Shown here: piece by piece, positions 7,201 through 16,265 of the stretch
Numbering within the stretch: the first letter of the stretch is position 1
Layout of the letters: each line of letters starts with the position of its first letter
Source: Sporosarcina koreensis
GTDB taxonomy: Bacteria; Bacillota; Bacilli; Bacillales_A; Planococcaceae
Assembly: GCF_000826145.2 (NCBI RefSeq)
Contig: NZ_LN651337.1
Span: 1,727,714 to 1,791,713, forward strand
Direction: 5' to 3'
Length of the DNA stretch: 64,000 nucleotides
The notes under the pieces: model-generated
Seen by the model: the letters and a program-made list of their open reading frames with translations, nothing else
Database searches by the model: none
Told to the model about the DNA's origin: nothing
Program-made: the position numbers and the translations under genes

Positions 7201-8196
7201 GTCCGCCGCCCGGTTTGCGAAGTCGCACGCCTGCCATTTGGCGAGGGATGTTTCCCGCGTGTTGCGGCGGCCGGCATTTTTCAGTTCGCCGGCACGGTAC
7301 ACGAGCAACCGGCTCATCTGATAGCCCGCCTCCATGTTGGCGATCATGCGCTGGACGAGCTGGTGGTCGCCGATCGGCTTGCCGAACGTATGCCGTTCCT
7401 CGCAGTATGCGGTGCTCGCTTCAAGGCACACGCTGATGAGACCGACCGCGCCGGCCGCGACGGTGAAGCGGCCGTTGTCGAGTGCCGATATGGCGATCTT
7501 GAACCCTTCGCCTTCTTCGCCGAGCCGGTTCGCTGCCGGAATCCGCACGTCCTCGAAGAACAGCTCACCCGTGTTGCCGGCCCTGATGCCGTATTTATTC
7601 GCAATTGCCTTGGATGAAAACCCGGGACGCGTGCGTTCGACGATGAACGCCGAGATGCCGTGGTGCTTTTTCGTTTTGTCGGTATAGGCGAAGACGAGGA
7701 AATGATCCGCCTGGTCGCACAGTGAAATCCACGTCTTCTGGCCATTCAGGATATACTCATCGCCATCCCGCACGGCGGTCGAGGCGAGGGCGGCTACATC
7801 GGAGCCCGCCCCCGGCTCGGTCAGTCCATAGGCGCCGATCTTCTCGCCTTTCGCCTGCGGTACGAGGAATTTCCGCTTCTGTTCCTCAGTCCCCCACTGC
7901 AGCAAGGTCAGTGAATTCAAGCCGGTATGCACCGAGACCGCCGTGCGGAACGCCGTATCCCCGCGTTCCAGCTCCTCACACAGGATGGCGAGCGAATTGT
8001 AGTCGAGCCCGCTGCCGCCGTACTGTTCCGGGATGCAGGAGCCCATGAAGCCGAGGTCTGCGAAATCCTTCCATACTTGCGGATCGAATCCGCCTGCGCG
8101 TTCCCAGTCTGCAATGTTCGGGATGATCTGTTCATCGACATAGCGGCGTGCCGTCTGCCGCAGGAGCTGCTGATCTTCTGTGAATGTGAAGTCCAT
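6997..8196 (-). CDS. acyl-CoA dehydrogenase, glutaryl-CoA dehydrogenase-like
   Basis: A 399-residue FAD flavoenzyme with the full acyl-CoA dehydrogenase fold (signature [22 protein letters not shown]). The catalytic base is Glu363 in VIYEGTREI, the position used by short-chain and glutaryl-CoA enzymes. Arg84 and Ser88 in AFRTAVSVH match the spacing of the carboxylate-binding Arg94/Ser98 of human glutaryl-CoA dehydrogenase (RSAMSVQ). With lysine dehydrogenase and semialdehyde dehydrogenase genes directly upstream, a role in lysine-derived glutaryl-CoA oxidation is plausible, though a generic acyl-CoA dehydrogenase is not excluded. ATG 8196 is preferred over GTG 8205 because the RBS AGAGGA is ten bases upstream of it. 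The 3' 205 bp are duplicated at 4776-4980. Confidence 0.85.
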   Translation of the reverse strand: MDFTFTEDQQLLRQTARRYVDEQIIPNIADWERAGGFDPQVWKDFADLGFMGSCIPEQYGGSGLDYNSLAILCEELERGDTAFRTAVSVHTGLNSLTLLQWGTEEQKRKFLVPQAKGEKIGAYGLTEPGAGSDVAALASTAVRDGDEYILNGQKTWISLCDQADHFLVFAYTDKTKKHHGISAFIVERTRPGFSSKAIANKYGIRAGNTGELFFEDVRIPAANRLGEEGEGFKIAISALDNGRFTVAAGAVGLISVCLEASTAYCEERHTFGKPIGDHQLVQRMIANMEAGYQMSRLLVYRAGELKNAGRRNTRETSLAKWQACDFANRAADDAFQIHGAYGYSDDYPVARYLRNSKAPVIYEGTREIHTIMQAEYVLGKRGDKPLNRMLPGWPFEEFL

Positions 8197-8220
8197 TCCG
8201 CGCACGTCCTCTCTGTGAGT

Positions 8221-9387
8221 TTACAAGGATGCTTCGCCGGTCAGTACGTTCTCATCGATGATAACCCCGCGTTTTTTCATCTCTTCGATATACAGGTGCC
8301 CCGGCACGATACATTCCGGCGGGTGGACGCCGCGCTTCGTGATGTCACCGGTTCCGATCATCTGGGCGACGACGGAGATCGTATTCGCGGTCGCAAGCGC
8401 CATCGCCGTTTCGTTCATCTCCATGTCCTTCGTGACGGTCATGTTGTATTCGTAGGTCGCCGGCATACCGGATGCTTCCCCGCTGACGAGAACCCGCAGC
8501 AGCACAGCGTCCTTCTTGTCGCCGAGCAGCAGCTGCGGCGTCAGATGGGCGCGCATGACATCGCGGACACGAAGCGGCTTCCCATCGACCTGGATGACGG
8601 ATTCCCGTGACAGCAGCCCAAGATCGACGAGCAGCTGAAACTTCTCCGCGTGCCCCGGATAGCGGAGCGTCTTGTACTCGAGCGTGCGGACGTCCGGGAA
8701 GGAGCCGAGCAGTGTCGATGTGCCGCCGGACGTATGGAACGCTTCCATCGGGCCGAAACCGTCGAATTCGATCGTCTCGATTTCCGACAGCGACGGCAGT
8801 TCGATGATTTCGTTATCACGGATGACACGCGACGGGTCGGTGTAATGGTCGAATACGCCTTCGAGTGAGAACACGATATTGTAATTGAGCGGCGGTTCAG
8901 GTTCCGCCGGGACGCCCCCGACGTACAGCTTGATCGACTCCACGGTGTCGAGTTTGTCCGCACCGTAACCTGCGAGGATGTTGATCATCCCCGGGGCGAC
9001 GCCGAGGTCGGGGATGACCGTGACGCCTTTCGCCTGCGCGGCCCCGTCCATCGCGAGAACTGCATCCGTCGCGCCGCCGATATGGCCGCCGAGGTCGACG
9101 TAGTGGACACCTGCTTCGATGGCGAGCCGGGCTGTGGTTTCATTGAACGTATAGAACAGGGCATTGATGACGACGTCGCCGAGCGCAATGACCTCGCTCA
9201 GCTGGAGTTCGTTCCGCGCATCAAGCACGAGGATGCTCAGCTTGTCGGACAGCAGATCGTCTGCAAAATTCTCCGCTTTCCGGACGTCCTGATCCGCCAG
9301 ATAGACTGCTGTGACCGCATCCTGCTTCACCAGATCCCGCACCGCTTCTTTTCCCATGAGTCCCGCTCCGAGTACGACGACTTTCAT
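8221..9387 (-). CDS. lysDH: L-lysine 6-dehydrogenase (saccharopine dehydrogenase family)
   Basis: A 388-residue NAD-dependent dehydrogenase. N-terminal Rossmann motif GAGLMG (residues 7-12); family signatures [28 protein letters not shown] and [10 protein letters not shown]. Length and these segments match lysine 6-dehydrogenase of Geobacillus stearothermophilus as I remember it. The enzyme oxidatively deaminates L-lysine at the epsilon carbon to 2-aminoadipate semialdehyde (piperideine-6-carboxylate). It lies 15 bp after the aldehyde dehydrogenase gene that would take the product, and 24 bp before the acyl-CoA dehydrogenase, on the same strand, so an operon is clear. Confidence 0.85.
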   Translation of the reverse strand: MKVVVLGAGLMGKEAVRDLVKQDAVTAVYLADQDVRKAENFADDLLSDKLSILVLDARNELQLSEVIALGDVVINALFYTFNETTARLAIEAGVHYVDLGGHIGGATDAVLAMDGAAQAKGVTVIPDLGVAPGMINILAGYGADKLDTVESIKLYVGGVPAEPEPPLNYNIVFSLEGVFDHYTDPSRVIRDNEIIELPSLSEIETIEFDGFGPMEAFHTSGGTSTLLGSFPDVRTLEYKTLRYPGHAEKFQLLVDLGLLSRESVIQVDGKPLRVRDVMRAHLTPQLLLGDKKDAVLLRVLVSGEASGMPATYEYNMTVTKDMEMNETAMALATANTISVVAQMIGTGDITKRGVHPPECIVPGHLYIEEMKKRGVIIDENVLTGEASL

Positions 9388-9402
9388 GCAATCAGCCCCC
9401 TA

Positions 9403-10881
9403 TTAGTTATTGTCGATCTGTGCCCGCTGCAATGTGCCGCTGAAATCCACATAGATGCTCTTCCACTCCGTGAACACGTCGAGCGCCGCCACGCCCGAAT
9501 CGCGGTGGCCGTTTCCGGTCCCTTTTGTCCCGCCGAACGGCAGATGGATCTCCGCGCCGGTCGTGCCGGCATTGACGTAGACGATCCCCGTGTCAAGATC
9601 GCGCTGCGCCTGGAAGATCTTATTGACATCCCGTGAGAAGATTGAGCTCGACAGCCCGTATTTGACACCGTTGTTAACGTCGATTGCCTCTTCCAGACTG
9701 TTCACTTCGATCAGTGAAATGACCGGACCGAAGATCTCTTCCTGCGCGAGACGGCTGTCCGCCTTGACGTCCGTGAACAGGGTCGGTTCGAAGTAATGAC
9801 CGCCTGTATAATGGCCTTCTGTCAGCTGGCTGCCGCCTGCGAGCAGTGTCGCACCCTCTTCTTTCCCGACACCGACGTAGTACTGGATCTTCTCGATCGA
9901 TTTTTCATTGATGACCGGCCCGATTTTGACGGATTCATCCGTTCCGTTGCCGATCGTGAGGGTTTTCATTGACTCGAGCAGTTTCTGTTCGAGCTCTTCC
10001 TTGATGGCGGAATGCGCGATGACCCGGCTGCAGGCGGTGCAGCGCTGGCCGGCTGTTCCATACGCGCTCCAGAGGATGCCTTCGACGGCGAGGTCGAGAT
10101 CGGCGTCATCCATGACGATGATGGCGTTCTTGCCGCCCATCTCGAGTGACACTTTCTTCAGGTGACGGCCGCCGAGTTCCGCGACATGGCGGCCGGTTTC
10201 CGTGGAGCCGGTGAACGAGATGACGCGCACGTCGGGATGTTCGATCATCGCCGTGCCGACGGTGCCTCCGCTGCCGAAGACGATGTTGGCGACCCCTGCC
10301 GGCAGACCGGCCTCTTCAAAGATGAGTGCCATTTCGTATGCCATCATCGGCGTTTCGGTCGCCGGTTTCCAGAGGAACGTGTTGCCCGCGACGATCGCCG
10401 GGAATGATTTCCATGTCGCGATGGCCACCGGGAAGTTCCATGGGGTGATCAGACCGACGACCCCGATCGGCGCCCGGACACTCATCGCGAACTTGTTGTC
10501 GAGCTCGGACGGCACTGTTTCACCGAACAGCCGGCGGCCTTCACCTGCCATGTAATACGCCATGTCGATGCCTTCCTGCACTTCACCACGCGCTTCTTCG
10601 ATGACTTTGCCCATTTCCTTCGTCAGTGTTTGTGCGAGATGCTCCTTCTTCTCCACCATGAGCCGGCCGATTTCATACAAGTAATCCGCCCGCTTCGGCG
10701 CCGGCACACGCGCCCACTTTTTCTGCGCGGCTTTCGCGGCGGCGACTGCCTTGTCCACGTCATCTGCTGTCGACAGCCGGACTTCCGCCAGCTTGTCCCC
10801 ATTAGCCGGATTCAGGACATCGGTATACTCCGCCCCTCCGTCAGTTTCCCAGTTTCCGTTGATATAGTTGTTCAGTTTCAT
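9403..10881 (-). CDS. aldehyde dehydrogenase, likely 2-aminoadipate semialdehyde dehydrogenase
   Basis: A 492-residue NAD(P)-dependent aldehyde dehydrogenase. Catalytic residues are visible: Asn149 in TPWNF, Glu247 in LEMGG and nucleophile Cys281 in GQRCTACSR. The coenzyme loop FTGSTETG is present. First gene of a three-gene operon with lysine 6-dehydrogenase next, so oxidation of 2-aminoadipate semialdehyde to 2-aminoadipate is the most economical assignment. Other aldehydes are possible because the family is broad. Upstream lies a 0.8-kb repeat region; no clear promoter could be picked. Confidence 0.82.
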   Translation of the reverse strand: MKLNNYINGNWETDGGAEYTDVLNPANGDKLAEVRLSTADDVDKAVAAAKAAQKKWARVPAPKRADYLYEIGRLMVEKKEHLAQTLTKEMGKVIEEARGEVQEGIDMAYYMAGEGRRLFGETVPSELDNKFAMSVRAPIGVVGLITPWNFPVAIATWKSFPAIVAGNTFLWKPATETPMMAYEMALIFEEAGLPAGVANIVFGSGGTVGTAMIEHPDVRVISFTGSTETGRHVAELGGRHLKKVSLEMGGKNAIIVMDDADLDLAVEGILWSAYGTAGQRCTACSRVIAHSAIKEELEQKLLESMKTLTIGNGTDESVKIGPVINEKSIEKIQYYVGVGKEEGATLLAGGSQLTEGHYTGGHYFEPTLFTDVKADSRLAQEEIFGPVISLIEVNSLEEAIDVNNGVKYGLSSSIFSRDVNKIFQAQRDLDTGIVYVNAGTTGAEIHLPFGGTKGTGNGHRDSGVAALDVFTEWKSIYVDFSGTLQRAQIDNN

Positions 10882-11066
10882 AGCTGCCTGTCCCCTTTCT
10901 TATGCGGTTTGCAAACCCTTACATACTGTATTCGACAGCCAGCCCGGTTCTCCTTTCAGGGAGTCCGATTCGCTGTCCGGCTGGCTGCGCCGCACTTCGT
11001 GAACACAGTGACCAGTGTATGAGCGGCCGGTCCGGACTATGCGCCGATTGCCTGAGTTGGTGCACA
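10882..11066. other. leader region of the lysine operon, no gene seen
   Basis: About 185 bp upstream of the aldehyde dehydrogenase. It holds no convincing reading frame. I could not assign a promoter with confidence. Confidence 0.4.
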
Positions 11067-11341
11067 AAAAAACGCGGAGCGCAGCGGAGCTGACAAGCCA
11101 GTCTTTTTTAGTTTGTGGTGGAAGCGCATCTGGCGCGGCATGGCGACTTGTAGCTACTGGCCGCCTTGCCGCGGGCTCGGCTGCCCGGCTGGACCGGATT
11201 GTGTGAAGTTATGAGCGCTTTCATATGATTTATGATCACTTTCCATGGTTTATGATCACTTCCACGAGTTTATGAGCGTTTCCGGCAGTTTATGAGCGGA
11301 ATTCACGTTTTATGAGCGGAACGGCCTCATTTATGAGCGTT
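11067..11341 (+). repeat. composite intergenic repeat, copy 1 (leader plus tandem array)
   Basis: Two parts. A leader of about 135 bp starts with AAAACGCGGAGCG and contains GACAAGCCAGTCTTT (11092-11106). It is followed by TGTGAAGTTATGAGCGC and a tandem array of seven units with core TTTATGA(G/T)C(G/A), starting at 11208, 11229, 11249, 11269, 11289, 11309 and 11330 (steps 21, 20, 20, 20, 20, 21). The core is conserved while the last 7-10 bases of each unit vary. A second copy follows directly. No reading frame uses it consistently, because the step is not a multiple of three. Confidence 0.9.
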
Positions 11342-11366
11342 CGGCGTGCAATGACTTCCATCTATA

Positions 11367-11637
11367 GAAAAAGCGGAGCGAAGCGAAGCCGACAAGCCAG
11401 TCTTTCCTAGTTTGTGGAAGATCATCTGGCGCGGCATGGCGACTTGTGGCTACTGGCCGCCTTGCCGCGGGCTCGGCTGCCCGGCTGGACCGGATTGTGT
11501 GAAGTTATGAGCGCTTTCATATGATTTATGATCACTTTCCATGGTTTATGATCACTTCCACGAGTTTATGAGCGTTTCCGGCAGTTTATGAGCGGAATTC
11601 ACGTTTTATGAGCGGAACGGCCTCATTTATGAGCGCT
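11367..11637 (+). repeat. composite intergenic repeat, copy 2
   Basis: Near-identical direct duplicate of 11067-11341, displaced by 296-299 bp. The leader motif GACAAGCCAGTCTTT is at 11391-11405. The array part is essentially identical to copy 1, including all variable unit ends, so the duplication of the whole element is recent relative to the divergence between units. Small indels and substitutions lie in the leader. Confidence 0.92.
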
Positions 11638-11663
11638 CTGCGTGTGAGCGGCCAATCTCCAAT

Positions 11664-11704
11664 AAAAAAAGCCTCCCCGCAGGTTGGATATCCTGCGGGA
11701 AGGC
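11664..11704 (-). terminator. terminator of the MFS transporter gene
   Basis: Minus strand: stem GCCTTCCCGCAGG / CCTGCGGGGAGGC, 8-nt loop, followed by seven T residues. It sits just after the MFS stop codon. Confidence 0.9.
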
Positions 11705-11710
11705 GTTGGA

Positions 11711-13264
11711 TCAGGCGTTATCAGGTTTTGCCGTAACATTGTTATGCTCAGGTGTCGGAGTGTCCGGCATCTGCTGCGCTTCGAACTTCGGCGGGAGGAC
11801 CCGCTTGATGAAGAGCGTCAGCACCAGGGCCACCGCCGCGATAATTGCGGAGATGAAGAAGGAGAAGTTGATGCCATCCAGCTGTGCCTGCTGGGCGACC
11901 TGCTCCTGGAATGCCGCGAGACCGGCTTTGTCGGTCGGCAGACCTCCGGACATCGCCGCGTCCTGAGCGATCTGTGTTCCGGCTGACTCCGCACGTTTTG
12001 TCATGATTGTCAGCAGGATGGCGGAACCGATTGCGCCGGATACTTGCTGCACGGTGCTGTTCATGGCGGTGCCATGCGGATTCGAGACCATCGGCAGCTG
12101 GTTCATGCCGTTCGTCATGATCGGCATCGTCACCATCGACAGGCCGAACATGCGGGCGGTGTAGATCGCCATCAGTTCATAATAACCGGTATCCAGTGTG
12201 AGCCGGCTCAGCAGATATGTGGTCAGCACGGTGATCGCAAGGCCCGTAACAGCAAGGCCTTTTGGTCCGTACTTGTCGAACAGTTTGCCGGTGATCGGCG
12301 ACATGAAGCCCATGACGATCGCACCTGGCAGCATGAGCAGCCCCGAATCGAGCGGCGAAATGTGACGGACGTTCTGGACATACAGCGGCGTCAGGATCAT
12401 CCCCGAGAACATCGCAACGGACACGACGACCGAGATGACGGACGACAGGGCAAACATCGGATGCTTATAAATGCGGAAATCGAGCATCGGCTCTTTCTTA
12501 CGCAACTGACTGGTGACGAAGAGGACCAGACCGATCACACCAATGATGATCGTACCGTACACTTCGACCGACCCCCAGCCCGCGTGTCCGGCGGAACTGA
12601 AGCCATACAGCAGACCGCCGAACCCGATACTCGAGTAGAGAATCGACAGCGTGTCGACTTTCACGTCCTTATTCGGTGTGATGTTGCGCAGTTTGAAGAA
12701 TGCATACGCCATGACGAACAGCGCGATCGGCAGCACGATGATGAACAGCGCGCGCCAGGAGTAGTGCTCGACGACGAAGCCGGACAGCGTCGGTCCGATC
12801 GCCGGCGCCGTGAACATGACCAGCCCGAAGTAGCCGAGCGCCTGCCCCCGTTTTTCAACCGGGAACGCAACGAGCATGACGTTCATCAACAGCGGCATCA
12901 GCAGGGATGCCCCGGACGACTGAATCATCCGCGCTGCAACCAGCAGACCGAAGTTCGGTGTCACGATGGCAAGGAGTGTCCCCAAAGAGAACAGCGTCAT
13001 CGCCGTGAGGAACAAGTTCCGGTTCTTGAATTTCATAATGAAAAAAGCACTGGCCGGCATCATGATACCGCCAACCAGCATGTAGCCGGTCGTAAGCCAT
13101 TGTACTTGGGAAGGTTCAATCTTGAATTCTGTCATGATAGTCGGCAGCGCGATGTTGAGCAATGTATTATTCAGGATCGCAACAAACGCTCCGATGAATA
13201 AGATGATGATGATGCCGTAAGGCGGCTTTTCATGCATTTTCTTAATGTGTTCACTTGTTTCCAT
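11711..13264 (-). CDS. MFS multidrug efflux transporter, DHA2/EmrB-QacA type
   Basis: A 517-residue membrane protein with about 14 predicted helices. The first helix carries the D1-like motif AILNNTLLNIALPTI, and the loop GKLFDKYGPKGLA fits the MFS motif A. Proton-driven drug export is the expected role. The start at 13264 (METSEH) is favoured because RBS GGGGGA is seven bases upstream; the ATG at 13279 has no properly spaced RBS. A TetR-family regulator is transcribed divergently from a shared 172-bp region with a long inverted repeat, a typical pump-repressor arrangement. Confidence 0.88.
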   Translation of the reverse strand: METSEHIKKMHEKPPYGIIIILFIGAFVAILNNTLLNIALPTIMTEFKIEPSQVQWLTTGYMLVGGIMMPASAFFIMKFKNRNLFLTAMTLFSLGTLLAIVTPNFGLLVAARMIQSSGASLLMPLLMNVMLVAFPVEKRGQALGYFGLVMFTAPAIGPTLSGFVVEHYSWRALFIIVLPIALFVMAYAFFKLRNITPNKDVKVDTLSILYSSIGFGGLLYGFSSAGHAGWGSVEVYGTIIIGVIGLVLFVTSQLRKKEPMLDFRIYKHPMFALSSVISVVVSVAMFSGMILTPLYVQNVRHISPLDSGLLMLPGAIVMGFMSPITGKLFDKYGPKGLAVTGLAITVLTTYLLSRLTLDTGYYELMAIYTARMFGLSMVTMPIMTNGMNQLPMVSNPHGTAMNSTVQQVSGAIGSAILLTIMTKRAESAGTQIAQDAAMSGGLPTDKAGLAAFQEQVAQQAQLDGINFSFFISAIIAAVALVLTLFIKRVLPPKFEAQQMPDTPTPEHNNVTAKPDNA

Positions 13265-13358
13265 CCAACGGTCCCCCATTTTCCTTATACTTCCTTGACT
13301 GAAAAAACATCATGAAAGCTATTTTATACCCGCAGTCCAACTTACGCAAGAAAAAAAT

Positions 13359-13395
13359 CCGAAACAGTATATTTCATTGATATATAGCGTTTCGG
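13359..13395. promoter_or_regulatory. candidate operator between MFS pump and tetR
   Basis: Inverted repeat CCGAAACNNTATAT - 9 bp - ATATANNGTTTCGG: 14-bp arms with two mismatches. It lies between the divergent pump and regulator genes, about 40 bp upstream of the tetR start, and is the obvious site for the TetR product. Confidence 0.6.
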
Positions 13396-13436
13396 AGAGT
13401 AGACTGTCAGTATACTATGAGTCCAAAGGTGATGGA

Positions 13437-14336
13437 ATGAACGAACGTAAACTAAAAGTGATCTACGCAGCACAGCAGGTGTTCGAGGAGAAAGGCATCG
13501 TGTCGACCTCCGTCCAGGATATCCTGACGGCTGCCGGTATTTCGAAAGGGACTTTCTATAACTATTTCACGTCGAAGAATGAATGCCTGCTCGCCATTCT
13601 TGAAATGGCCAATGAGGAATCGATCGAGCGCCGGCGCAAACTGCTGATCGGCAAGGATCGGACGGATAAAAGTCTGTTCGCCCAGCAGATTATGACCCGT
13701 GCGCACGTTGACCGCGAACGGAATCTCCTGCCGATCTATGAAGCCATATTCTTTTCGAACGACGAGGAAATGCGGCGCTATGTCCGGGAGCAATATCTAT
13801 ACGAAGTTGCCTGGCTATCCGGCCGTCTGCTGGAAATCTACGGACCGGACGCTGAACCGTATGCCACCGACGGCGCCGTCATGCTGCTCGGTGTCATGCA
13901 GCACATTCTGCACATCATCAAGATCGGGTACGGACGGAAAGACAGTTCCCACTACGAACAGATGGTGCCGTTCGCCATCCGCCGGCTCGATGACATGATG
14001 GCAGGGATGCGGAAAGCCGATGATATCCTGCTCGGGAACGACATGCTTGAAAAGCTGTCATTTGCAGATGCGGAAAAGGCGAAAGAGGAATTGTTCAGGC
14101 GGCTGCGTACGCTTCTCGCACAATTCGAAAAGTCCAAAGAACAAAAAGGCGTCGACTATGTGAAATTTTTGATGGACGAGCTGGTGACCGGGAAAAGCGG
14201 CAGCGTCATTCTGGGAAGTGTGCTGGATGCATTCCGGAACGAGTTTGCAGCGTCAGACAGCGCAGCTTCAGTGGATGACATCGTGTCCCGTATCAGTGAG
14301 CTGGGCAGTCCGGCCGCACGCACGCCTGCCACATGA
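13437..14336 (+). CDS. TetR-family transcriptional regulator
   Basis: A 299-residue regulator, longer than the usual 190-220 because of a C-terminal helical extension after residue 210. The N-terminal HTH is clear (SVQDILTAAGISKGTFYNYF, residues 25-44). In-frame codons extend upstream to 13377, but ATG 13437 has RBS AAAGGTGATGG and gives the normal TetR beginning. Divergent from the MFS exporter; likely its repressor and its own, through the CCGAAAC inverted repeat. Inducer unknown. A bidirectional terminator follows the stop codon. Confidence 0.85.
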   Translation: MNERKLKVIYAAQQVFEEKGIVSTSVQDILTAAGISKGTFYNYFTSKNECLLAILEMANEESIERRRKLLIGKDRTDKSLFAQQIMTRAHVDRERNLLPIYEAIFFSNDEEMRRYVREQYLYEVAWLSGRLLEIYGPDAEPYATDGAVMLLGVMQHILHIIKIGYGRKDSSHYEQMVPFAIRRLDDMMAGMRKADDILLGNDMLEKLSFADAEKAKEELFRRLRTLLAQFEKSKEQKGVDYVKFLMDELVTGKSGSVILGSVLDAFRNEFAASDSAASVDDIVSRISELGSPAARTPAT

Positions 14337-14377
14337 AAAAGAACGCTGTCCGCACCAGCCGCGGACAGCGTTCTTTC
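14337..14377. terminator. bidirectional terminator between tetR and the SEC-C gene
   Basis: Perfect 16-bp stem AAAGAACGCTGTCCGC / GCGGACAGCGTTCTTT with a 7-nt loop. Flanking A and T runs serve both the tetR gene (+) and the SEC-C gene (-), which converge here. Confidence 0.88.
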
Positions 14378-14400
14378 CGTTCATCATCCATACACGCAGA

Positions 14401-16227
14401 TTATTGTTCGTTCACGTCACTCGGTCCGTTCAGGAGCAGCCAGATATAGCGGGCTTCTTCTTTGCTGCCCGGCTGCAGGCGCCCGTTGCGCGGATAGGCG
14501 ATGGTCTGCGCCCGGAACGCCATAAGATGCATGACGTTGCCGTTTGCTTCGGATGCTTTCTTCAGCATGTCCGCCTCTTCCTCAGATACCCCTTGTGTCG
14601 CTTCGTTTTCCAGCTTCCAGTCCAGGTACAGGTAGGTCGCATCGTTCTCCGATCCCCGCTCGTAGCGGACGAGCAGCTCGCCCGCTTCCTTGTATCGTTC
14701 TGCATGGATGAGCGACGCGATCGCCTCATAGCGGGCACCCTGGTTATCAGTCGTGTTCATGCGCACGAGATCCAGGAAGATATCCGCCGCCTCATTGAAT
14801 TCCCGCAGCCTGAACAGATGGACTCCGTACGAGAAGGCCGCACGCATGAACGGACGGTTCGGCAGGTTGTTCCACGGATTCTCCCCCGGTTCGAACCGCC
14901 GGCTCGCTTCGCGGATCGCCTGTTCATACAGGCTGCCCGCCGGCTCCGCATCGGCTTCCGTTTCCGCTTTCAGCAGCAGGGCATCCGGGAGCTGCGGTGC
15001 GATGGCGAGTGCCGAGTCCGCCAGTTTCCGGCGTCCGTCTTCCGTTTCCGCTCTGTATGCTTCGTACGCAAGGCGCTGGGCGCGTCCTTCATCCACACCC
15101 GGACGGCGTTCCGGTTCCACGACGCCCGTTGTCGTCATCGCAGTCTCCCACAGCTCGGATTCCGACGGGCGCGGATCGGTGCCGATTTCATAGACGGCTG
15201 CCGCAGCCGCTTCACCGTTTTCCATCATCTCCGTATACAGGCTGTACAATTCTTGCGACAGACGGGAAGTTTCTGCCGTGTCCGCCTCGGCAACATCAGC
15301 AGTGTCCCCTTTGAGCAGGGAGAGTGACCGGCCGACGCCGATTGCCGCCTGCACGAAAGAGGCTGTATCCGTTGCCTGGCCTTCTTCCTGTTCGGTGTTC
15401 AGGAAGTAGGCGACCGCTAGTTTCTGCAGCATTTCCCGGACATCCGCCGGTTCGCCGCCTTCTGCCAGCCGGCTGTCCAGCAGTTTCAGGGCGCCGAGCT
15501 GTTCATCCGCCAGTACATCCTCGAGCAGATCGTTCATGGACGCCATGCTGCGTTTGACGAGCAGTTCGTAAATATCCAGCGCATGATTGCAAATGAATTC
15601 CGCAGCCGGTTCATCCGGCGATTGCGCCCGGAGCGATAGCAGGGATTTTTTCGTCTGCCGGCTCCATTTCGCCAGGAACAGCATGGACGACACCGGCGCG
15701 ACCGCGCGCTCGCCGCGGCGGGCGTCAGGGAGCACGACACCGAAAAGCAGTGTCCCTTCATCCGCGGGCATGCCCTCGATCCGCGCCACTTCCACCGTTT
15801 CCCCCGTCAGCAGCTGTTCAATGTGCAGAAACTTTTCCTCAGCACCTGTGATTTCACCGAGCAGCATGAGCGGCTCATCCCACTTTGCGAGAACTTCCTG
15901 CACAGTGCCGCGTGCAGCCGCCTCACGCTGCGTGTGCACATACTCTTTCCACTGCTCGTTGTTTTCGATGAATAAATAGAACTCGGACGCCGCCTCTTCG
16001 GTGTGCGCAGGCTCCCAGCTGCCGCGCAGCCGTTCCGCCCACTGACGCATGAGCCGCATCATCTGTTCCTTGGCAGCGCCTGTCGGATATGTATCGAAGA
16101 ACTGGATGAGCAGACGGTCCAGCTCTTCGCTGACAACTGTATTCAGCAACCCGCTGCTTTCGTTCCCGCAGCATTTCTTGTACTTCTTTCCGCTGCCGCA
16201 AGGGCACGGATCATTTCTTCCTGTCAT
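14401..16227 (-). CDS. SEC-C motif protein with TPR-like helical repeats
   Basis: A 608-residue cytosolic protein. Residues 4-21 are a SEC-C zinc-binding motif (C8, C10, C19, C20 in the pattern CPCGSGKKYKKCC), as at the C-terminus of SecA but here at the N-terminus. The rest is an acidic, helix-rich region; residues about 400-600 look like tetratricopeptide-type repeats. No catalytic motif is visible, so I assign no function beyond zinc binding and probable protein interaction. Start at 16227 is supported by RBS GGGAGGATG. It lies 38 bp downstream of moaA on the same strand; whether it belongs to that operon is unclear. Confidence 0.75.
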   Translation of the reverse strand: MTGRNDPCPCGSGKKYKKCCGNESSGLLNTVVSEELDRLLIQFFDTYPTGAAKEQMMRLMRQWAERLRGSWEPAHTEEAASEFYLFIENNEQWKEYVHTQREAAARGTVQEVLAKWDEPLMLLGEITGAEEKFLHIEQLLTGETVEVARIEGMPADEGTLLFGVVLPDARRGERAVAPVSSMLFLAKWSRQTKKSLLSLRAQSPDEPAAEFICNHALDIYELLVKRSMASMNDLLEDVLADEQLGALKLLDSRLAEGGEPADVREMLQKLAVAYFLNTEQEEGQATDTASFVQAAIGVGRSLSLLKGDTADVAEADTAETSRLSQELYSLYTEMMENGEAAAAAVYEIGTDPRPSESELWETAMTTTGVVEPERRPGVDEGRAQRLAYEAYRAETEDGRRKLADSALAIAPQLPDALLLKAETEADAEPAGSLYEQAIREASRRFEPGENPWNNLPNRPFMRAAFSYGVHLFRLREFNEAADIFLDLVRMNTTDNQGARYEAIASLIHAERYKEAGELLVRYERGSENDATYLYLDWKLENEATQGVSEEEADMLKKASEANGNVMHLMAFRAQTIAYPRNGRLQPGSKEEARYIWLLLNGPSDVNEQ

Positions 16228-16265
16228 GGCTGTGCATCCTCCCGACTGTTCCGCAGGCCGCCCTG

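Noticed and set aside
11204..11637. Possible CRISPR array
   Set aside because: Units are 20-21 bp with a 9-10-bp core and variable ends of about 10 bp; there are no 23-40-bp identical repeats with 30-bp spacers, and no cas genes.
12044..13201. 385-residue plus-strand frame opposite the MFS transporter
   Set aside because: His/Arg/Asp-rich antisense composition typical of a GC-rich shadow frame; the opposite strand encodes a clear transporter.
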